64,000 bases of DNA from Mesorhizobium sp. B2-7-2 (lineage in GTDB: Bacteria; Pseudomonadota; Alphaproteobacteria; Rhizobiales; Rhizobiaceae), in the NCBI RefSeq assembly GCF_006440775.1, contig NZ_VFTZ01000014.1, positions 107,186 through 171,185 on the forward strand, given 5' to 3'. Under the pieces are notes generated by a model. That model was not told the DNA's origin. It made no database searches and saw only the letters and a program-made list of their open reading frames with translations. Numbering within the stretch: the first letter of the stretch is position 1; each line of letters begins with the position of its first letter. The position numbers and the translations under genes were made by a program. Below, piece by piece: positions 52,948 to 61,217 of the stretch.

Positions 52948-52973
52948 AACCGCCGGGCGTTGGCCCGGCGGTT
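52948..52973 (-). terminator. Hairpin terminator after the BMP-type binding protein
   Basis: AACCGCCGGGC (52948-52958), loop GTTG, GCCCGGCGGTT (52963-52973); on the minus strand it is followed by TTTCGCTTT. 22 bp downstream of the binding-protein stop, separating it from the GNAT gene. Confidence 0.7.
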
Positions 52974-52995
52974 CAAACCTTGCTTCAGCCGCAGA

Positions 52996-53985
52996 TCAAT
53001 ACGGGCAGGCGTTGTCGGTGGTGTAGTCGTGCACCTGGACCTTGCCCAAGATGATGTCGGCCTTGGCCTTTTCGACGGCCGCCTTCATCTCGTCGGTGAC
53101 CAGCGCCTTGTTGTTGTCGTCCATGGCGTAATCGACGCCGCCTTCCTTGAGGCCGAGATTTTCGAGGCCGCCTTTGAAGGTGCCGTTCTTGCCATCCATG
53201 AAGGTGTTGTAGACGGCGACGTCGACCCGCTTCATCATCGAGGTCAGCACCTTGCCCGGCTGCAGGCCGTTCTGGTTGGAATCGACGCCGATGCCGAGCT
53301 TGCCGGCATCCGCTGCCGCCTGCAGCACGCCGACGCCGGTGCCGCCGGCAGCGGCGTAGACCACGTCGGCGCCCTGGTCGATCTGCGTCTTGGCGATCTC
53401 GCCGCCCTTGGCCGGGTCGTTCCAGGCGGCCGGCGTGTCGCCGGTCATGTTCTGGATGACGTCCGTCGCGCCGGCCGACTTGGCGCCGCCGACATAGCCA
53501 CATTCGAACTTGCGGATCAGCGGGATGTCCATGCCGCCAACGAAGCCGACCTTCTTCGATTTCGAAGCCATCGCCGCCAGGATGCCGACGAGATAGGAGC
53601 CTTCGTTCTCCTTGAACACCAGCGAGCGGACATTGGGCAGGTCGACGGCATCGTCGATGATGGCGAAGTTGAGGTCGGTATATTCGGCTGCGACTTTCTT
53701 CAGCGCATCTTCCCAGGAAAAGCCGGCCATGACGATCGGGTTGCGGCCGTCCTCGGCGAAGCGGCGCAGCGCCTGCTCGCGCTGCGAGGCGTTGGAGACT
53801 TCGAATTCGACATAGGCGATGCCGGTTTCCTTCTTGAACTTCTCGGCGCCGTTATAGGCGGCCTCGTTGAAGGATTTGTCGAACTTGCCGCCCAGATCGT
53901 AGAGAATGGCGGGCTGCACGTCCGCGGCGAAAGCCGGAAGAACCATTGCAGTTGCGGCCAGAAGGCCGAGAACGATACGTTTCAT
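52996..53985 (-). CDS. BMP family nucleoside-binding protein of the ABC importer
   Basis: 329 residues from ATG 53985 (MKRIVLGLLAATAMVLPAFA signal peptide, cleavage after Ala-20). Mature part: ILYDLGGKFDKSFNEAAYNG is the BMP/PnrA opening that contacts the base, and VVYAAAGGTGVGVLQAA is conserved. Periplasmic receptor for the ATPase/permeases at 48-51.6 kb, from which it is split by slyX, the anti-sigma-like and GNAT genes. Probably separately transcribed with a terminator of its own. Confidence 0.92.
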   Translation of the reverse strand: MKRIVLGLLAATAMVLPAFAADVQPAILYDLGGKFDKSFNEAAYNGAEKFKKETGIAYVEFEVSNASQREQALRRFAEDGRNPIVMAGFSWEDALKKVAAEYTDLNFAIIDDAVDLPNVRSLVFKENEGSYLVGILAAMASKSKKVGFVGGMDIPLIRKFECGYVGGAKSAGATDVIQNMTGDTPAAWNDPAKGGEIAKTQIDQGADVVYAAAGGTGVGVLQAAADAGKLGIGVDSNQNGLQPGKVLTSMMKRVDVAVYNTFMDGKNGTFKGGLENLGLKEGGVDYAMDDNNKALVTDEMKAAVEKAKADIILGKVQVHDYTTDNACPY

Positions 53986-54221
53986 GTGATCCACACCCTG
54001 TCGGTTATTTTTCCGTTATGCGCCGCCTGCCCGCCCGGTTCTCCGGCAGGCTTGCGGCGCCAGGCAGGAAGTGTTTTGCCCCTCCCGCTCGCGGTCAATC
54101 TGGCACGGCGCGAAACAAAATTCACGTGGAATTTTGACCTGTTGGAAAAAGCGGTTACCGGCGCAGGGCTCGGCGGTTTCGCCGTGGCCGACCGGCCGCA
54201 ACAGCATCAAAACAAGGGCCT

Positions 54222-54548
54222 TCAGGGACTTGGGGCGAATTCCGCGCCGCGGCGCTTGCGCCGGTAGCCGATGGCGTAGAGCAGGAAGGCCAGCACCGCG
54301 AAAACAGCAAACCCTGGTTGCGCGAGCACCCAGGCGACGGCGCCGTCCCAGACCAGCGGGCTTGCCTTGGCGCGCACGAAAGTCTCGAAGGCCGCACGGG
54401 TATCGGGCGAGACCGCGAGCCAGCTTGCATTGAGCGGCGTCATCACCAGTGAGGAGGCTGCGACCGAGCGTGTCGTGTCAATCACCGCCATGATCACGGA
54501 GATCGACAGCGCAACCATGGCTGCCAGCCGAAAGATGAAACGCAACAT
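54222..54548 (-). CDS. Small membrane protein (two helices)
   Basis: 108 residues. Helix 1 (RFIFRLAAMVALSISVIMAV), then a polar SPDTRAAFETFVRAKASPLV, helix 2 (FAVFAVLAFLLYAIGYRRKR) with a basic end. Resembles short conserved rhizobial proteins of unknown function, sometimes labelled PetM-like, which I would not trust. Preceded by a 84-bp gap from the next membrane-protein gene on the same strand. Confidence 0.75.
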   Translation of the reverse strand: MLRFIFRLAAMVALSISVIMAVIDTTRSVAASSLVMTPLNASWLAVSPDTRAAFETFVRAKASPLVWDGAVAWVLAQPGFAVFAVLAFLLYAIGYRRKRRGAEFAPSP

Positions 54549-54632
54549 CGACGCTCTCCCCGGGAAAGCTCCCGTCTACCCCGCAATCGACATAGAGCCT
54601 GCGTGGTTCCCGCGCAATCGCGACCTGTGAAA

Positions 54633-55334
54633 TTAGCGAGCCCGCGCCGGTCTGCGCCGATTCACCCGCCAGACGGCCAAAATACCGCCGGCGATCGCGC
54701 CGACGATCAGGCCTCCCAGGCCGACAAAAGCCGCGAAAAATCCGCAGGCGCCCTCGAAGCAGCTCATATGCGTCAGGTCCGCTATCAGCGAACCGGCGAA
54801 GAAACCGGCGCAGGCGCCGATCGCGCCGCCAAGGATGATGCCGAGCAGCGCGGCAAGGATCGAGACGAAGACCGGCGGCCGTTCGGTCTCCGGATTGGCG
54901 TAGATCGTCTCGGCACCGGCCCCGTTGCGCAGCAGGTAGATGCAGAGCAGGCCGATGGCGATCTCGGCGACGGTGAAGCCCAGCGCCTCGGCCGAGAAGA
55001 CGAAGTCGGACACGAGCAACACATAGGCCTGGCGCACCAGGAGCCAGATGATGATGGCGATCTGCCAGATCGTGTAATGGCGCGGGAAGCGGGCCGAGCG
55101 GTTGAAGGCAAGGCCAAGCAGGTACAGCCCCCACAGGATGGTGATGACGCCGCCGGTAAGGCCGCCATAGACCAGGAAGAACACGCTGTCGGGCAGGCTG
55201 AAGTCGCCGATCAGCCGCCAGGAGGAGATCAGCCCGTAGGCCGACAGCCCCATGACGATGACGAGCCACGCCACCGGGATGAGGGAAAGCCCGCCGTCCG
55301 GCCGCCCTGCGGGTTGCTGGTCGATCGATGCCAT
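54633..55334 (-). CDS. Membrane protein, DUF2569-like
   Basis: 233 residues from ATG 55334 (MASIDQQPAGRPDGGLSLIP). About six helices. The first four, with NRSARFPRHYTIWQIAIIIW, recall DUF2569/YdgK proteins; the C-terminal third (ALLGIILGGAIGACAGFFAG... GLGGLIVGAIAGGILAVWRV) is Gly-rich and helical. Function unknown. The DUF2569 link is from pattern memory. Confidence 0.7.
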   Translation of the reverse strand: MASIDQQPAGRPDGGLSLIPVAWLVIVMGLSAYGLISSWRLIGDFSLPDSVFFLVYGGLTGGVITILWGLYLLGLAFNRSARFPRHYTIWQIAIIIWLLVRQAYVLLVSDFVFSAEALGFTVAEIAIGLLCIYLLRNGAGAETIYANPETERPPVFVSILAALLGIILGGAIGACAGFFAGSLIADLTHMSCFEGACGFFAAFVGLGGLIVGAIAGGILAVWRVNRRRPARAR

Positions 55335-55789
55335 GTCGGGACGATGCCCCTCGCCCAGGCAATTCCGGGAAAGCCACCTCGCGGCTTTCCGGCGGGAATT
55401 GCAAAAAACCGAACCGGCAATCCAGGGAAAGCTCGCAACCGTCCACCGGGACTGCATGAAAACAAAGATTTGGCGCAGTCGACAGCCGGGCGGAGGCGAA
55501 GTCAAGCATCACCGGCGCGTCGCGATCGGCCTGTGCACATCATTCGAACGCATCGCCCCTGACCCTGTCTTTGCGCCCATACACGGCAAAAGCCGCGGCA
55601 ATGCCAATATGGCTTGGCATTCGCTTTAGGATCGACTAGATGAGCCCCGCGCCTGTTTGCCTAGACGGCTAGCGGTGCCGGGAAGGGTTGCCTGCCGGTT
55701 GAAGGCACACCAGACATCCGTTGAGGACTTCCCAAGGGAGCATCTCCCCAACCCGCGCGGCGAAACCGACCGACGCGAGATGCCAAGAC
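55335..55789. other. 455-bp region without a gene
   Basis: Between the DUF2569-like gene and tRNA-Ser. It contains the palindrome at 55359-55402 and no coding frame with a credible start or composition. The promoter of the tRNA should lie near its right end; no clear EcfG or other alternative box was seen. Confidence 0.6.
55359..55402. repeat. Extragenic palindrome, copy 3
   Basis: GCAATTCCGGGAAAGCC (55359-55375) and GGCTTTCCGGCGGGAATTGC (55383-55402) form the best-paired member of the family also found at 26139 and 44661. Lies 25 bp before the ATG of the minus-strand membrane protein. Confidence 0.75.
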
Positions 55790-55879
55790 GGAGAGGTGGC
55801 CGAGTGGTTGAAGGCGCACGCCTGGAAAGTGTGTTTACGGGAAACCGTAACGCGGGTTCGAATCCCGCTCTCTCCGCCA
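55790..55879 (+). tRNA. tRNA-Ser (anticodon GGA)
   Basis: 90 nt including an encoded CCA. Acceptor GGAGAGG pairs with TCTCTCC; D-arm GGCCGAGTGGTTGAAGGC; anticodon loop CTGGAAA (GGA, reads UCC/UCU); a long variable arm TTTACGGGAAACCGTAAC as required for class II serine tRNA; T-arm GCGGGTTCGAATCCCGC. Confidence 0.95.
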
Positions 55880-55896
55880 GCCAACTTGATTGATTT

Positions 55897-56127
55897 CTAT
55901 ATTTTTTCGGAGCAGGCCGAGCCTTCATGCTCGACCAGGTGATATCTGAAACGGTCGCGCACGAATTCGTTGAAGAACTGTCCTTTTGAGAAGGCCGCCT
56001 TGAAAGCGGTGTAGACCTCGGGTCCTACGTCCTCATAGTCATAGCGCTTGCCGGTCGGGACGAACCATACCGAGAGGACCCGCCTCGACGGATCGTAATG
56101 GATAGTCCGGATCGCGGTGGAAGGCAT
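55897..56127 (-). CDS. KTSC-domain protein
   Basis: 76 residues from ATG 56127, with AGGAGA 7 bp upstream. Nearly the whole protein is a KTSC domain: TAIRTIHYDPSRRVLSVWFV, YDYEDVGPEVYTAFKAAFSK and FNEFVRDRFRY; the Ser of the KTSC motif is replaced in GQFFNEFV. The domain is sometimes linked to RNA- or lysyl-tRNA-synthetase-associated proteins; role unknown. Divergent from the AlkB-like gene. Confidence 0.85.
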   Translation of the reverse strand: MPSTAIRTIHYDPSRRVLSVWFVPTGKRYDYEDVGPEVYTAFKAAFSKGQFFNEFVRDRFRYHLVEHEGSACSEKI

Positions 56128-56180
56128 GTGCCGTCTCCTGCTTCCAACGCTTAATCCTTCCTGCGCCGCGAGGTTCCGCC

Positions 56181-56834
56181 ATGCCGGCTTGCACAAGGGG
56201 CCCGATTGCCTATCTGAGCCGCATGACATCATTGAAAAACCGAGCTGCCGGCGACGCTTTCCAGGGCGATCTCTTCGGTGCGCCTGAAAGCCAGCCGCCC
56301 ATGCCCGTAGGCTTCTCCTACCTGCCGGACCTGATTACCCGCGACGAGGAACACGAGCTGGTCAGTCATATCCGGGGCCTGCCCTTCAAGCCGTTCGATT
56401 TTCACGGCCATCTTGCCAACAGGCAAATCGTCGGCTTCGGCTTGCGCTACGATTACGAACGCCGCCAGGTCGTGGAGGCGCCGCCCATACCGGACTTCCT
56501 GCTGCCGCTTCGCGCCAAGGTCGCCGCTTTCGCGTGCATCCCCGCAACAGAGTTCGCGCAAATGCTGATCAACGAATATCGCCCGGGCGCCGGCATAGGC
56601 TGGCATCAGGACAAGCCGCATTTCGAGCTGGTCGCCGGCGTTTCCCTGCTCGCGCCCTGCAGCTTCCGGCTGCGCCGCAAGAACGGCGCGGCATGGGACC
56701 GTGAAACGATCGAGGTCGAGCCCAGATCGCTCTACCTCATGGCAGGGCCGGCCAGGAACGAGTGGGAGCACAGCATCCCGCCAGTCGAACGCCATCGCTA
56801 TTCGGTGACGTTGCGGACAATGCGGGCTCTTTAA
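56181..56834 (+). CDS. AlkB-like 2-oxoglutarate/Fe(II) oxygenase
   Basis: 217 residues from ATG 56181, GAGG 7 bp upstream; a second ATG at 56223 is possible. Jelly-roll core with iron ligands WHQDKPHF (His, Asp) and EWEHSIPP (His), and 2-oxoglutarate-binding RHRYSVTLR. NEYRPGAGIGWHQD is a hallmark of ALKBH/AlkB DNA-RNA demethylases. It should repair alkylated bases or modify nucleic acid. No LexA-type box seen upstream. Confidence 0.9.
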   Translation: MPACTRGPIAYLSRMTSLKNRAAGDAFQGDLFGAPESQPPMPVGFSYLPDLITRDEEHELVSHIRGLPFKPFDFHGHLANRQIVGFGLRYDYERRQVVEAPPIPDFLLPLRAKVAAFACIPATEFAQMLINEYRPGAGIGWHQDKPHFELVAGVSLLAPCSFRLRRKNGAAWDRETIEVEPRSLYLMAGPARNEWEHSIPPVERHRYSVTLRTMRAL

Positions 56835-56857
56835 GCAGCCGCGCCGGCGATTATCCG

Positions 56858-56882
56858 GGAACCATCGCGGGGCGCCAGGGTT
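56858..56882 (+). promoter_or_regulatory. Weak EcfG-like promoter before the Pro/Gln-rich exported protein
   Basis: GGAAC (56858-56862), 16-bp spacer, GGTT (56879-56882) where CGTT is expected. One mismatch in the -10; noted because its spacer and -35 flank (GGAACCATC) resemble the perfect site at 59246. Confidence 0.35.
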
Positions 56883-56917
56883 GTGTCGTCAGGTTTTCCA
56901 GATGGAAAGGAAAGACG

Positions 56918-57328
56918 ATGCGCATGTTGACGATGGTCCTGACGCTGTCGGCAATGGCATTGGCGCAACCCGCTTCCGCTCAACGCGCCGATCCGCAGCC
57001 GCCGCAAGCGACGCCGCCAGCCCAGGAGCCCATCCCCGGCCAGCCGCAGCCCGGCCAGTCCCAACCCGGCCAAGACGATGCCGCCCAGAACGTCACCAAC
57101 ATCGTCGTGGTGGCGATGGAGGACCTGCCCTCGGAAGTGAAGGCGCAGGCCGAAGCCATAGTCACCAGGACGACCGCCAAGGAACTGGCCAAGCTGCAGA
57201 ACTCGGTCGACGCCTCGCCCGAGGCGACGTCGGTTCTGCATGCGAACGGACTGAATTCCTCGCAGGTCGTTGCCGCCAACATCGACGGTGACGGCACCCT
57301 GACGCTGATCATCCAGACGACGGCCTGA
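56918..57328 (+). CDS. Exported Pro/Gln-rich protein of unknown function
   Basis: 136 residues from ATG 56918 after GGAAAGG. Signal peptide (MRMLTMVLTLSAMALAQPAS, cleavage after ASA at about 22), then a disordered Pro/Gln/Gly segment with repeats of QPQPGQSQPGQ, then a folded part (TNIVVVAMEDLPSEVKAQAE to DGDGTLTLIIQ). Function unknown; periplasmic. 79 bp before the nuoD paralogue. Confidence 0.8.
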   Translation: MRMLTMVLTLSAMALAQPASAQRADPQPPQATPPAQEPIPGQPQPGQSQPGQDDAAQNVTNIVVVAMEDLPSEVKAQAEAIVTRTTAKELAKLQNSVDASPEATSVLHANGLNSSQVVAANIDGDGTLTLIIQTTA

Positions 57329-57407
57329 CCTTTGGGGGCATGACCCAGCCGAACGGCGGCCGACGGGCCGCGGTTCGCCTTCGATCCTCACTCTTGCGGA
57401 GGCCGTC

Positions 57408-58598
57408 ATGACCGAAGCCGCGGTCCGCAACTTCATGCTCAACTTCGGGCCGCAGCACCCGTCGGCGCATGGCGTGCTCAGGCTGGTGCTGGAACTGGAC
57501 GGCGAGATCGTCGACCGCGCCGATCCGCATATCGGCCTGCTCCATCGCGGCACCGAAAAGCTGATCGAATACAAGAACTATCTGCAGGCCCTGCCTTATT
57601 TCGATCGGCTCGACTACGTCGCGCCGATGAATCAGGAGCATGCCTTCTGCCTTGCCGCTGAAAAGCTGCTCGAGCTGTCCGTCCCCCGGCGCGGCCAACT
57701 GATCCGCGTGCTGTTTTGCGAGATCGGGCGGCTCCTGTCGCATCTTCTCAACGTCACCACGCAGGCCATGGATATCGGTGCCCTGACGCCGCCGCTATGG
57801 GGTTTCGCCGAACGCGAGAAGTTGATGGTGTTTTATGAACGCGCCTCAGGCGCGCGTATGCACGCGAACTATTTCCGCGTCGGCGGCGTCCATCAGGACC
57901 TGCCGGAAAAGCTGCTCGACGACATCTGGGATTTCTGCGATCCGTTCCTGAAGGCCTGCGACAATCTCGAGGGCCTGCTCACCGACAACCGCATCTTCAA
58001 GCAGCGCAATGTCGATGTCGGCGTGATCTCGCTCGACGACGCCTGGGCCATGGGCTTCTCCGGCCCCATGGTACGCGGCTCGGGCGCCGCCTGGGACCTG
58101 CGCAAGGCGCAGCCCTATGAATGCTATCCCGAAATGGATTTCGACATCCCCATCGGCAAGCACGGCGACTGTTACGATCGCTATCTGGTGCGGATGGAAG
58201 AGATGCGGCAGTCGGTGCGGATCATGCGGCAGTGCCTGGAAAAGCTGCGCTCATCCGATGGCCAGGGTCCTGTCGCCGTGCCGAACCAGAAGATCACGCC
58301 GCCGCCGCGCGCCACCATGAAGCGCTCGATGGAAGCGACCATCCATCATTTCAAGCTTTATACCGAAGGCCACCGCGTGCCGCCCGGAGAGGTCTATGCC
58401 GCGGTCGAGGCGCCGAAAGGCGAGTTCGGCGTCTATCTGGTCTCGGACGGCAGCAACGTTCCCTATCGCTGCAAGATACGCGCGCCATCCTTCGCCCATC
58501 TCCAGGCGATCGATTTCCTGTCGCGCGGGCATATGGTGGCCGATGTCGCGGCGATCATCGGCTCGCTCGACATCGTCTTCGGCGAGATCGATCGCTGA
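57408..58598 (+). CDS. nuoD: NADH-quinone oxidoreductase subunit D (solitary paralogue)
   Basis: 396 residues, uninterrupted. NFGPQHPSAHGVLRLVLELD, ADPHIGLLHRGTEKLIEYK and the C-terminal FAHLQAIDFLSRGHMVADVA and GSLDIVFGEIDR define the 49-kDa subunit of complex I, which lies at the quinone site. No other nuo gene is adjacent, whereas complex I subunits are normally in one long operon. Probably a second copy; start MTEAAVRNFMLN. Confidence 0.92.
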   Translation: MTEAAVRNFMLNFGPQHPSAHGVLRLVLELDGEIVDRADPHIGLLHRGTEKLIEYKNYLQALPYFDRLDYVAPMNQEHAFCLAAEKLLELSVPRRGQLIRVLFCEIGRLLSHLLNVTTQAMDIGALTPPLWGFAEREKLMVFYERASGARMHANYFRVGGVHQDLPEKLLDDIWDFCDPFLKACDNLEGLLTDNRIFKQRNVDVGVISLDDAWAMGFSGPMVRGSGAAWDLRKAQPYECYPEMDFDIPIGKHGDCYDRYLVRMEEMRQSVRIMRQCLEKLRSSDGQGPVAVPNQKITPPPRATMKRSMEATIHHFKLYTEGHRVPPGEVYAAVEAPKGEFGVYLVSDGSNVPYRCKIRAPSFAHLQAIDFLSRGHMVADVAAIIGSLDIVFGEIDR

Positions 58599-58675
58599 CG
58601 CGAAGGAGAGCCCGGCGCCTCTCCTTCGTCTCCGCCAACCGTCGAGCCCGACGCGATCCCGCCGACGGAACCGCT

Positions 58676-59110
58676 CTAACGCATGAACACCGCCCTCAGC
58701 CAGGCAAAGATGCCGGCGCCCGGGGAGATCGCCGCGCGCACGCGCGAGGCCGCCCAGCGGGCCGGCATGTTGGCGCCGACATGGCAATGGCAGACGACTT
58801 CATGCAGCTGCCAGTCGCTCATTTCGAAGAAGCGCTTGGCTTCGCCGTAAGTGTCGTCCCGCAGGCCTTGCGCGCGGAAGATCGGGTCCTCGAAAGCGAT
58901 GGTTATCGCCGAGCCGTCGATACGCATTCTTTGGCGCACATCGGCAGAGGCGTATTCGGTGCCCGCCAGCGCCGTGAGGCGGCGGCCGGGATTTTGTTCA
59001 AGAAGCTGCGCCCAGCGCTCGAGGCGCTGGCCGCGATTGGCGATGAGAGCCGGTGCTTCGGCATGAACGTCGGCAACGGCGTTGATCTGATCAAGGGTTT
59101 GGTGCTTCAC
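58676..59110 (-). CDS. Hypothetical protein of 144 residues
   Basis: Starts at GTG 59110 with AGGAGA 7 bp upstream (KHQTLDQINAVADVHAEAPA). Opening ALIANRGQRLERWAQLLEQN is helical; later IAFEDPIFRAQGLRDDTYGE and FEMSDWQLHEVVCHCHVGAN contain Cys/His residues that could bind a metal. No known family recognised. Isolated, convergent with the nuoD paralogue. Confidence 0.75.
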   Translation of the reverse strand: MKHQTLDQINAVADVHAEAPALIANRGQRLERWAQLLEQNPGRRLTALAGTEYASADVRQRMRIDGSAITIAFEDPIFRAQGLRDDTYGEAKRFFEMSDWQLHEVVCHCHVGANMPARWAASRVRAAISPGAGIFAWLRAVFMR

Positions 59111-59411
59111 GGCCGTCTCCTGTGTCGGCAGATGGCCCCCGTCCACAACGGGATTTAAGGCGCCGACCGACGCCGGCAAGAGCCGAAACAGGCAGGTGGA
59201 ATCATTTGATCATTGTCTGCCGCCGTCGCGCGCCGCGATCGTGTTGGAACCATCCGCGGGCGTGGCCGTTCTGCCAGCTTGCGCCGCCGATCGCTCCAGA
59301 CGAAGCCTCCGAATGCAGCGGTCACCTCCATCAGTTCAGGTCGGGCAGGACATCCCGGTTTTTGGGATTCGCAGCAGGCCTTGCCAAGGCATCGAACGGA
59401 AGGAAAACGCG
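59111..59411. other. 301-bp intergenic region with an EcfG promoter
   Basis: Divergent region between the 144-residue protein and the Pro-rich small protein. Apart from the promoter at 59246-59270, nothing recognisable. Confidence 0.6.
59246..59270 (+). promoter_or_regulatory. EcfG (general stress) promoter upstream of the Pro-rich small protein
   Basis: GGAAC (59246-59250), 16-bp spacer, CGTT (59267-59270). Exact consensus. The next plus-strand start codon is 59412, giving a leader of about 135 nt. Confidence 0.65.
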
Positions 59412-59594
59412 ATGGCCATTCTCCCCAATCCGGACCCATCTCCCACGCCCGTGCCCACGCCGCCGCCCATCCCGGAACCGAAACCGGTGCGCGAGCCGGA
59501 GCCGGACCGGCTGCCCGACGAGGAGCCGATCCCCAATCCCGATGAGAATGACGCGCCGCCCAGGCATTCCGCAACCAGGCGGCGCCGGATTTGA
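59412..59594 (+). CDS. Proline-rich acidic small protein
   Basis: 60 residues from ATG 59412 preceded by GGAAGGAAAA. Nearly half Pro/Glu/Asp (NPDPSPTPVPTPPPIPEPKP, later DEEPIPNPDENDAPP) with a basic end TRRRRI. Must be disordered and soluble. Its credible ribosome site and an EcfG promoter upstream argue that it is a real gene; function unknown. Confidence 0.65.
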   Translation: MAILPNPDPSPTPVPTPPPIPEPKPVREPEPDRLPDEEPIPNPDENDAPPRHSATRRRRI

Positions 59595-59635
59595 ACGGCT
59601 CGCGGGAGGCGCCTGATGCGCCTCCCGCCGCCTGA

Positions 59636-60427
59636 TCATTCCCCGCGCATCGTCGCCTGGAAGGTCGGCAGGTGCTTCTTCTGCGCCTCGATCATGCGTT
59701 CGCGGTAGACGCCGTAGATGACGTCGGTGTCATGCAGCGTCACGCCCGCAATGGTCGGCGAGGCGAAGACCGGCAGCTCGATGCCGCGCTTCGACAATTG
59801 CTCGGCCGTGCGGGCAAGCAGCTCATGCGCCATGATCATCGCCAGCACCGTCGACGAGCCCGACACCGGGCGGCTCCAGCCTTCGATCGGCACCACCGCG
59901 TCCTCGATCGGCGAGCAGGTGTCGATGACGAGGTCGGCGGCGTCCGCCAGCCGCTTGCCGGAGGAATGCGTGGCCGGCTTGTCGAGATTGTTCTTGCTGG
60001 TGACCGCGACGACGAAGATGCCGCGCTTCTTGGCATAGAGCGCGGTGTCGATGCCGGAGGAATTGCGGCCACTATGGCCGAAGATGATGATGGAATCGCC
60101 CTTGTTCAGCGGCTGATGGTCGAGGAACTTCTCGGCATATTTCTCGGTCCGCTCCAGCCACAAAAGCTCGCGCACGCCGCCTGCGCCGAGCACGTTGTGC
60201 CACATCACGCGCGGGTCGGTCAGCGGATTGAAGCCGACGAAGCTGCCATAGCGCGGGAACATCTCCTGCGCCGGCAGCACCGAATGGCCCGAACCGTAGA
60301 GATGGACCAGCCCGCCATTTTGCAGCGTGTCGGCAAAGCGGCTCGCCGCCTGGCCGAAGGCTTCTTCATTGGCCTTCGATGCCTGCTCGATGAGGGCGGC
60401 GAGACGGGGAATGTAGAGATCGGACAC
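59636..60427 (-). CDS. SIS-domain sugar isomerase-like protein (UPF0309 type)
   Basis: 263 residues from GTG 60427 with AGGAG upstream (SDLYIPRLAALIEQASKANE). Single SIS domain: GGLVHLYGSGHSVLPAQEMF and IIIFGHSGRNSSGIDTALYA carry the sugar-phosphate loops. Related UPF0309 proteins act on phosphosugars, perhaps amino sugars. Third gene of ROK-GntR-SIS on minus; 22 bp from the GntR gene. Confidence 0.88.
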   Translation of the reverse strand: MSDLYIPRLAALIEQASKANEEAFGQAASRFADTLQNGGLVHLYGSGHSVLPAQEMFPRYGSFVGFNPLTDPRVMWHNVLGAGGVRELLWLERTEKYAEKFLDHQPLNKGDSIIIFGHSGRNSSGIDTALYAKKRGIFVVAVTSKNNLDKPATHSSGKRLADAADLVIDTCSPIEDAVVPIEGWSRPVSGSSTVLAMIMAHELLARTAEQLSKRGIELPVFASPTIAGVTLHDTDVIYGVYRERMIEAQKKHLPTFQATMRGE

Positions 60428-60449
60428 TTCGGTACTCCTGTTGATCGTG

Positions 60450-61217
60450 TCAGCTTCTGGTGTTTGGAAGGCGGCCGGCGCGCAGCGTCGAGCGTATCTC
60501 GTAGCGGTCGCCGCGCATGACCGAGACGGTGAATTCGAACGGGCCGCGCTCGTCGATGGTGATGCGCTCGACGACGAAGGCGGGACTGCCCGCGGGCAGG
60601 TCGAGCAGCTCGGCATCGGCGGCGCTGACCGCGCCGACGCGGTAGTTCTCGCGCGCCTCGACCGGCACGATGCCGTACTGACGCTCCAACGCCTCATAGA
60701 GCGAGCCCTTGAGCAGGCCGGCATCGAGAAAGCCCGGCACGCGCGCGGCCGCCAGTTGCGCCGTCTGGATGCCGATCGGCTCGTTGTTGCCGAGCCTCAA
60801 CCGCCGGATCCGCACGACAGGATCGCCCTCCTCGATCTCCAGCGCGCCGGCCGCCGCCGCACTCGCCGTCGTCAGGCTGCAGTCGAGCAGGCGCGAGCCG
60901 GCGACCACGCCGATATTGCCCATCTCCTGGGTGAAGGAGGTGAGCTCGCGCGTGCCGGCGACCAGTGTCGCCGAGCGCACGAAGGTGCCCCTTCCATGCT
61001 CGCGCCTGAGCAGTCCGCTTTCCTCAAGATTGCGCAGCGCGTGGCGAAGCGTGATGCGGCTGACGCCGAACAGCGCGCAGAGCCTGTCCTCGGCCGGGAT
61101 CTGGTCGCCGGTCGCCCACTCGCCGCTCTTGACGATGGCGCGGATCGCCTCCTCGACCTGGTACCAGAGCGGCTCCGGTCGCCTGCGGTCCGGCTGCTGA
61201 AAGCTCGCTTCGCTCAT
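60450..61217 (-). CDS. GntR family regulator with UTRA domain (HutC subfamily)
   Basis: 255 residues from ATG 61217 (MSEASFQQPDRRRPEPLWYQ). Winged HTH (VEEAIRAIVKSGEWATGDQI, LFGVSRITLRHALRNLEESG) and a UTRA ligand domain (about 95-245). Overlaps the ROK gene by 4 bp. Probably senses a phosphosugar, and a perfect palindrome in the promoter region of the divergent operons is its likely target. Confidence 0.9.
   Translation of the reverse strand: MSEASFQQPDRRRPEPLWYQVEEAIRAIVKSGEWATGDQIPAEDRLCALFGVSRITLRHALRNLEESGLLRREHGRGTFVRSATLVAGTRELTSFTQEMGNIGVVAGSRLLDCSLTTASAAAAGALEIEEGDPVVRIRRLRLGNNEPIGIQTAQLAAARVPGFLDAGLLKGSLYEALERQYGIVPVEARENYRVGAVSAADAELLDLPAGSPAFVVERITIDERGPFEFTVSVMRGDRYEIRSTLRAGRLPNTRS

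Noticed and set aside
54222..54548. Cytochrome b6f subunit PetM
   Set aside because: Only a superficial two-helix similarity; no photosynthetic or b6f genes nearby and too long for PetM.
55657..55893. Small frames overlapping the tRNA-Ser
   Set aside because: They run across a well-formed tRNA gene and have no ribosome site.
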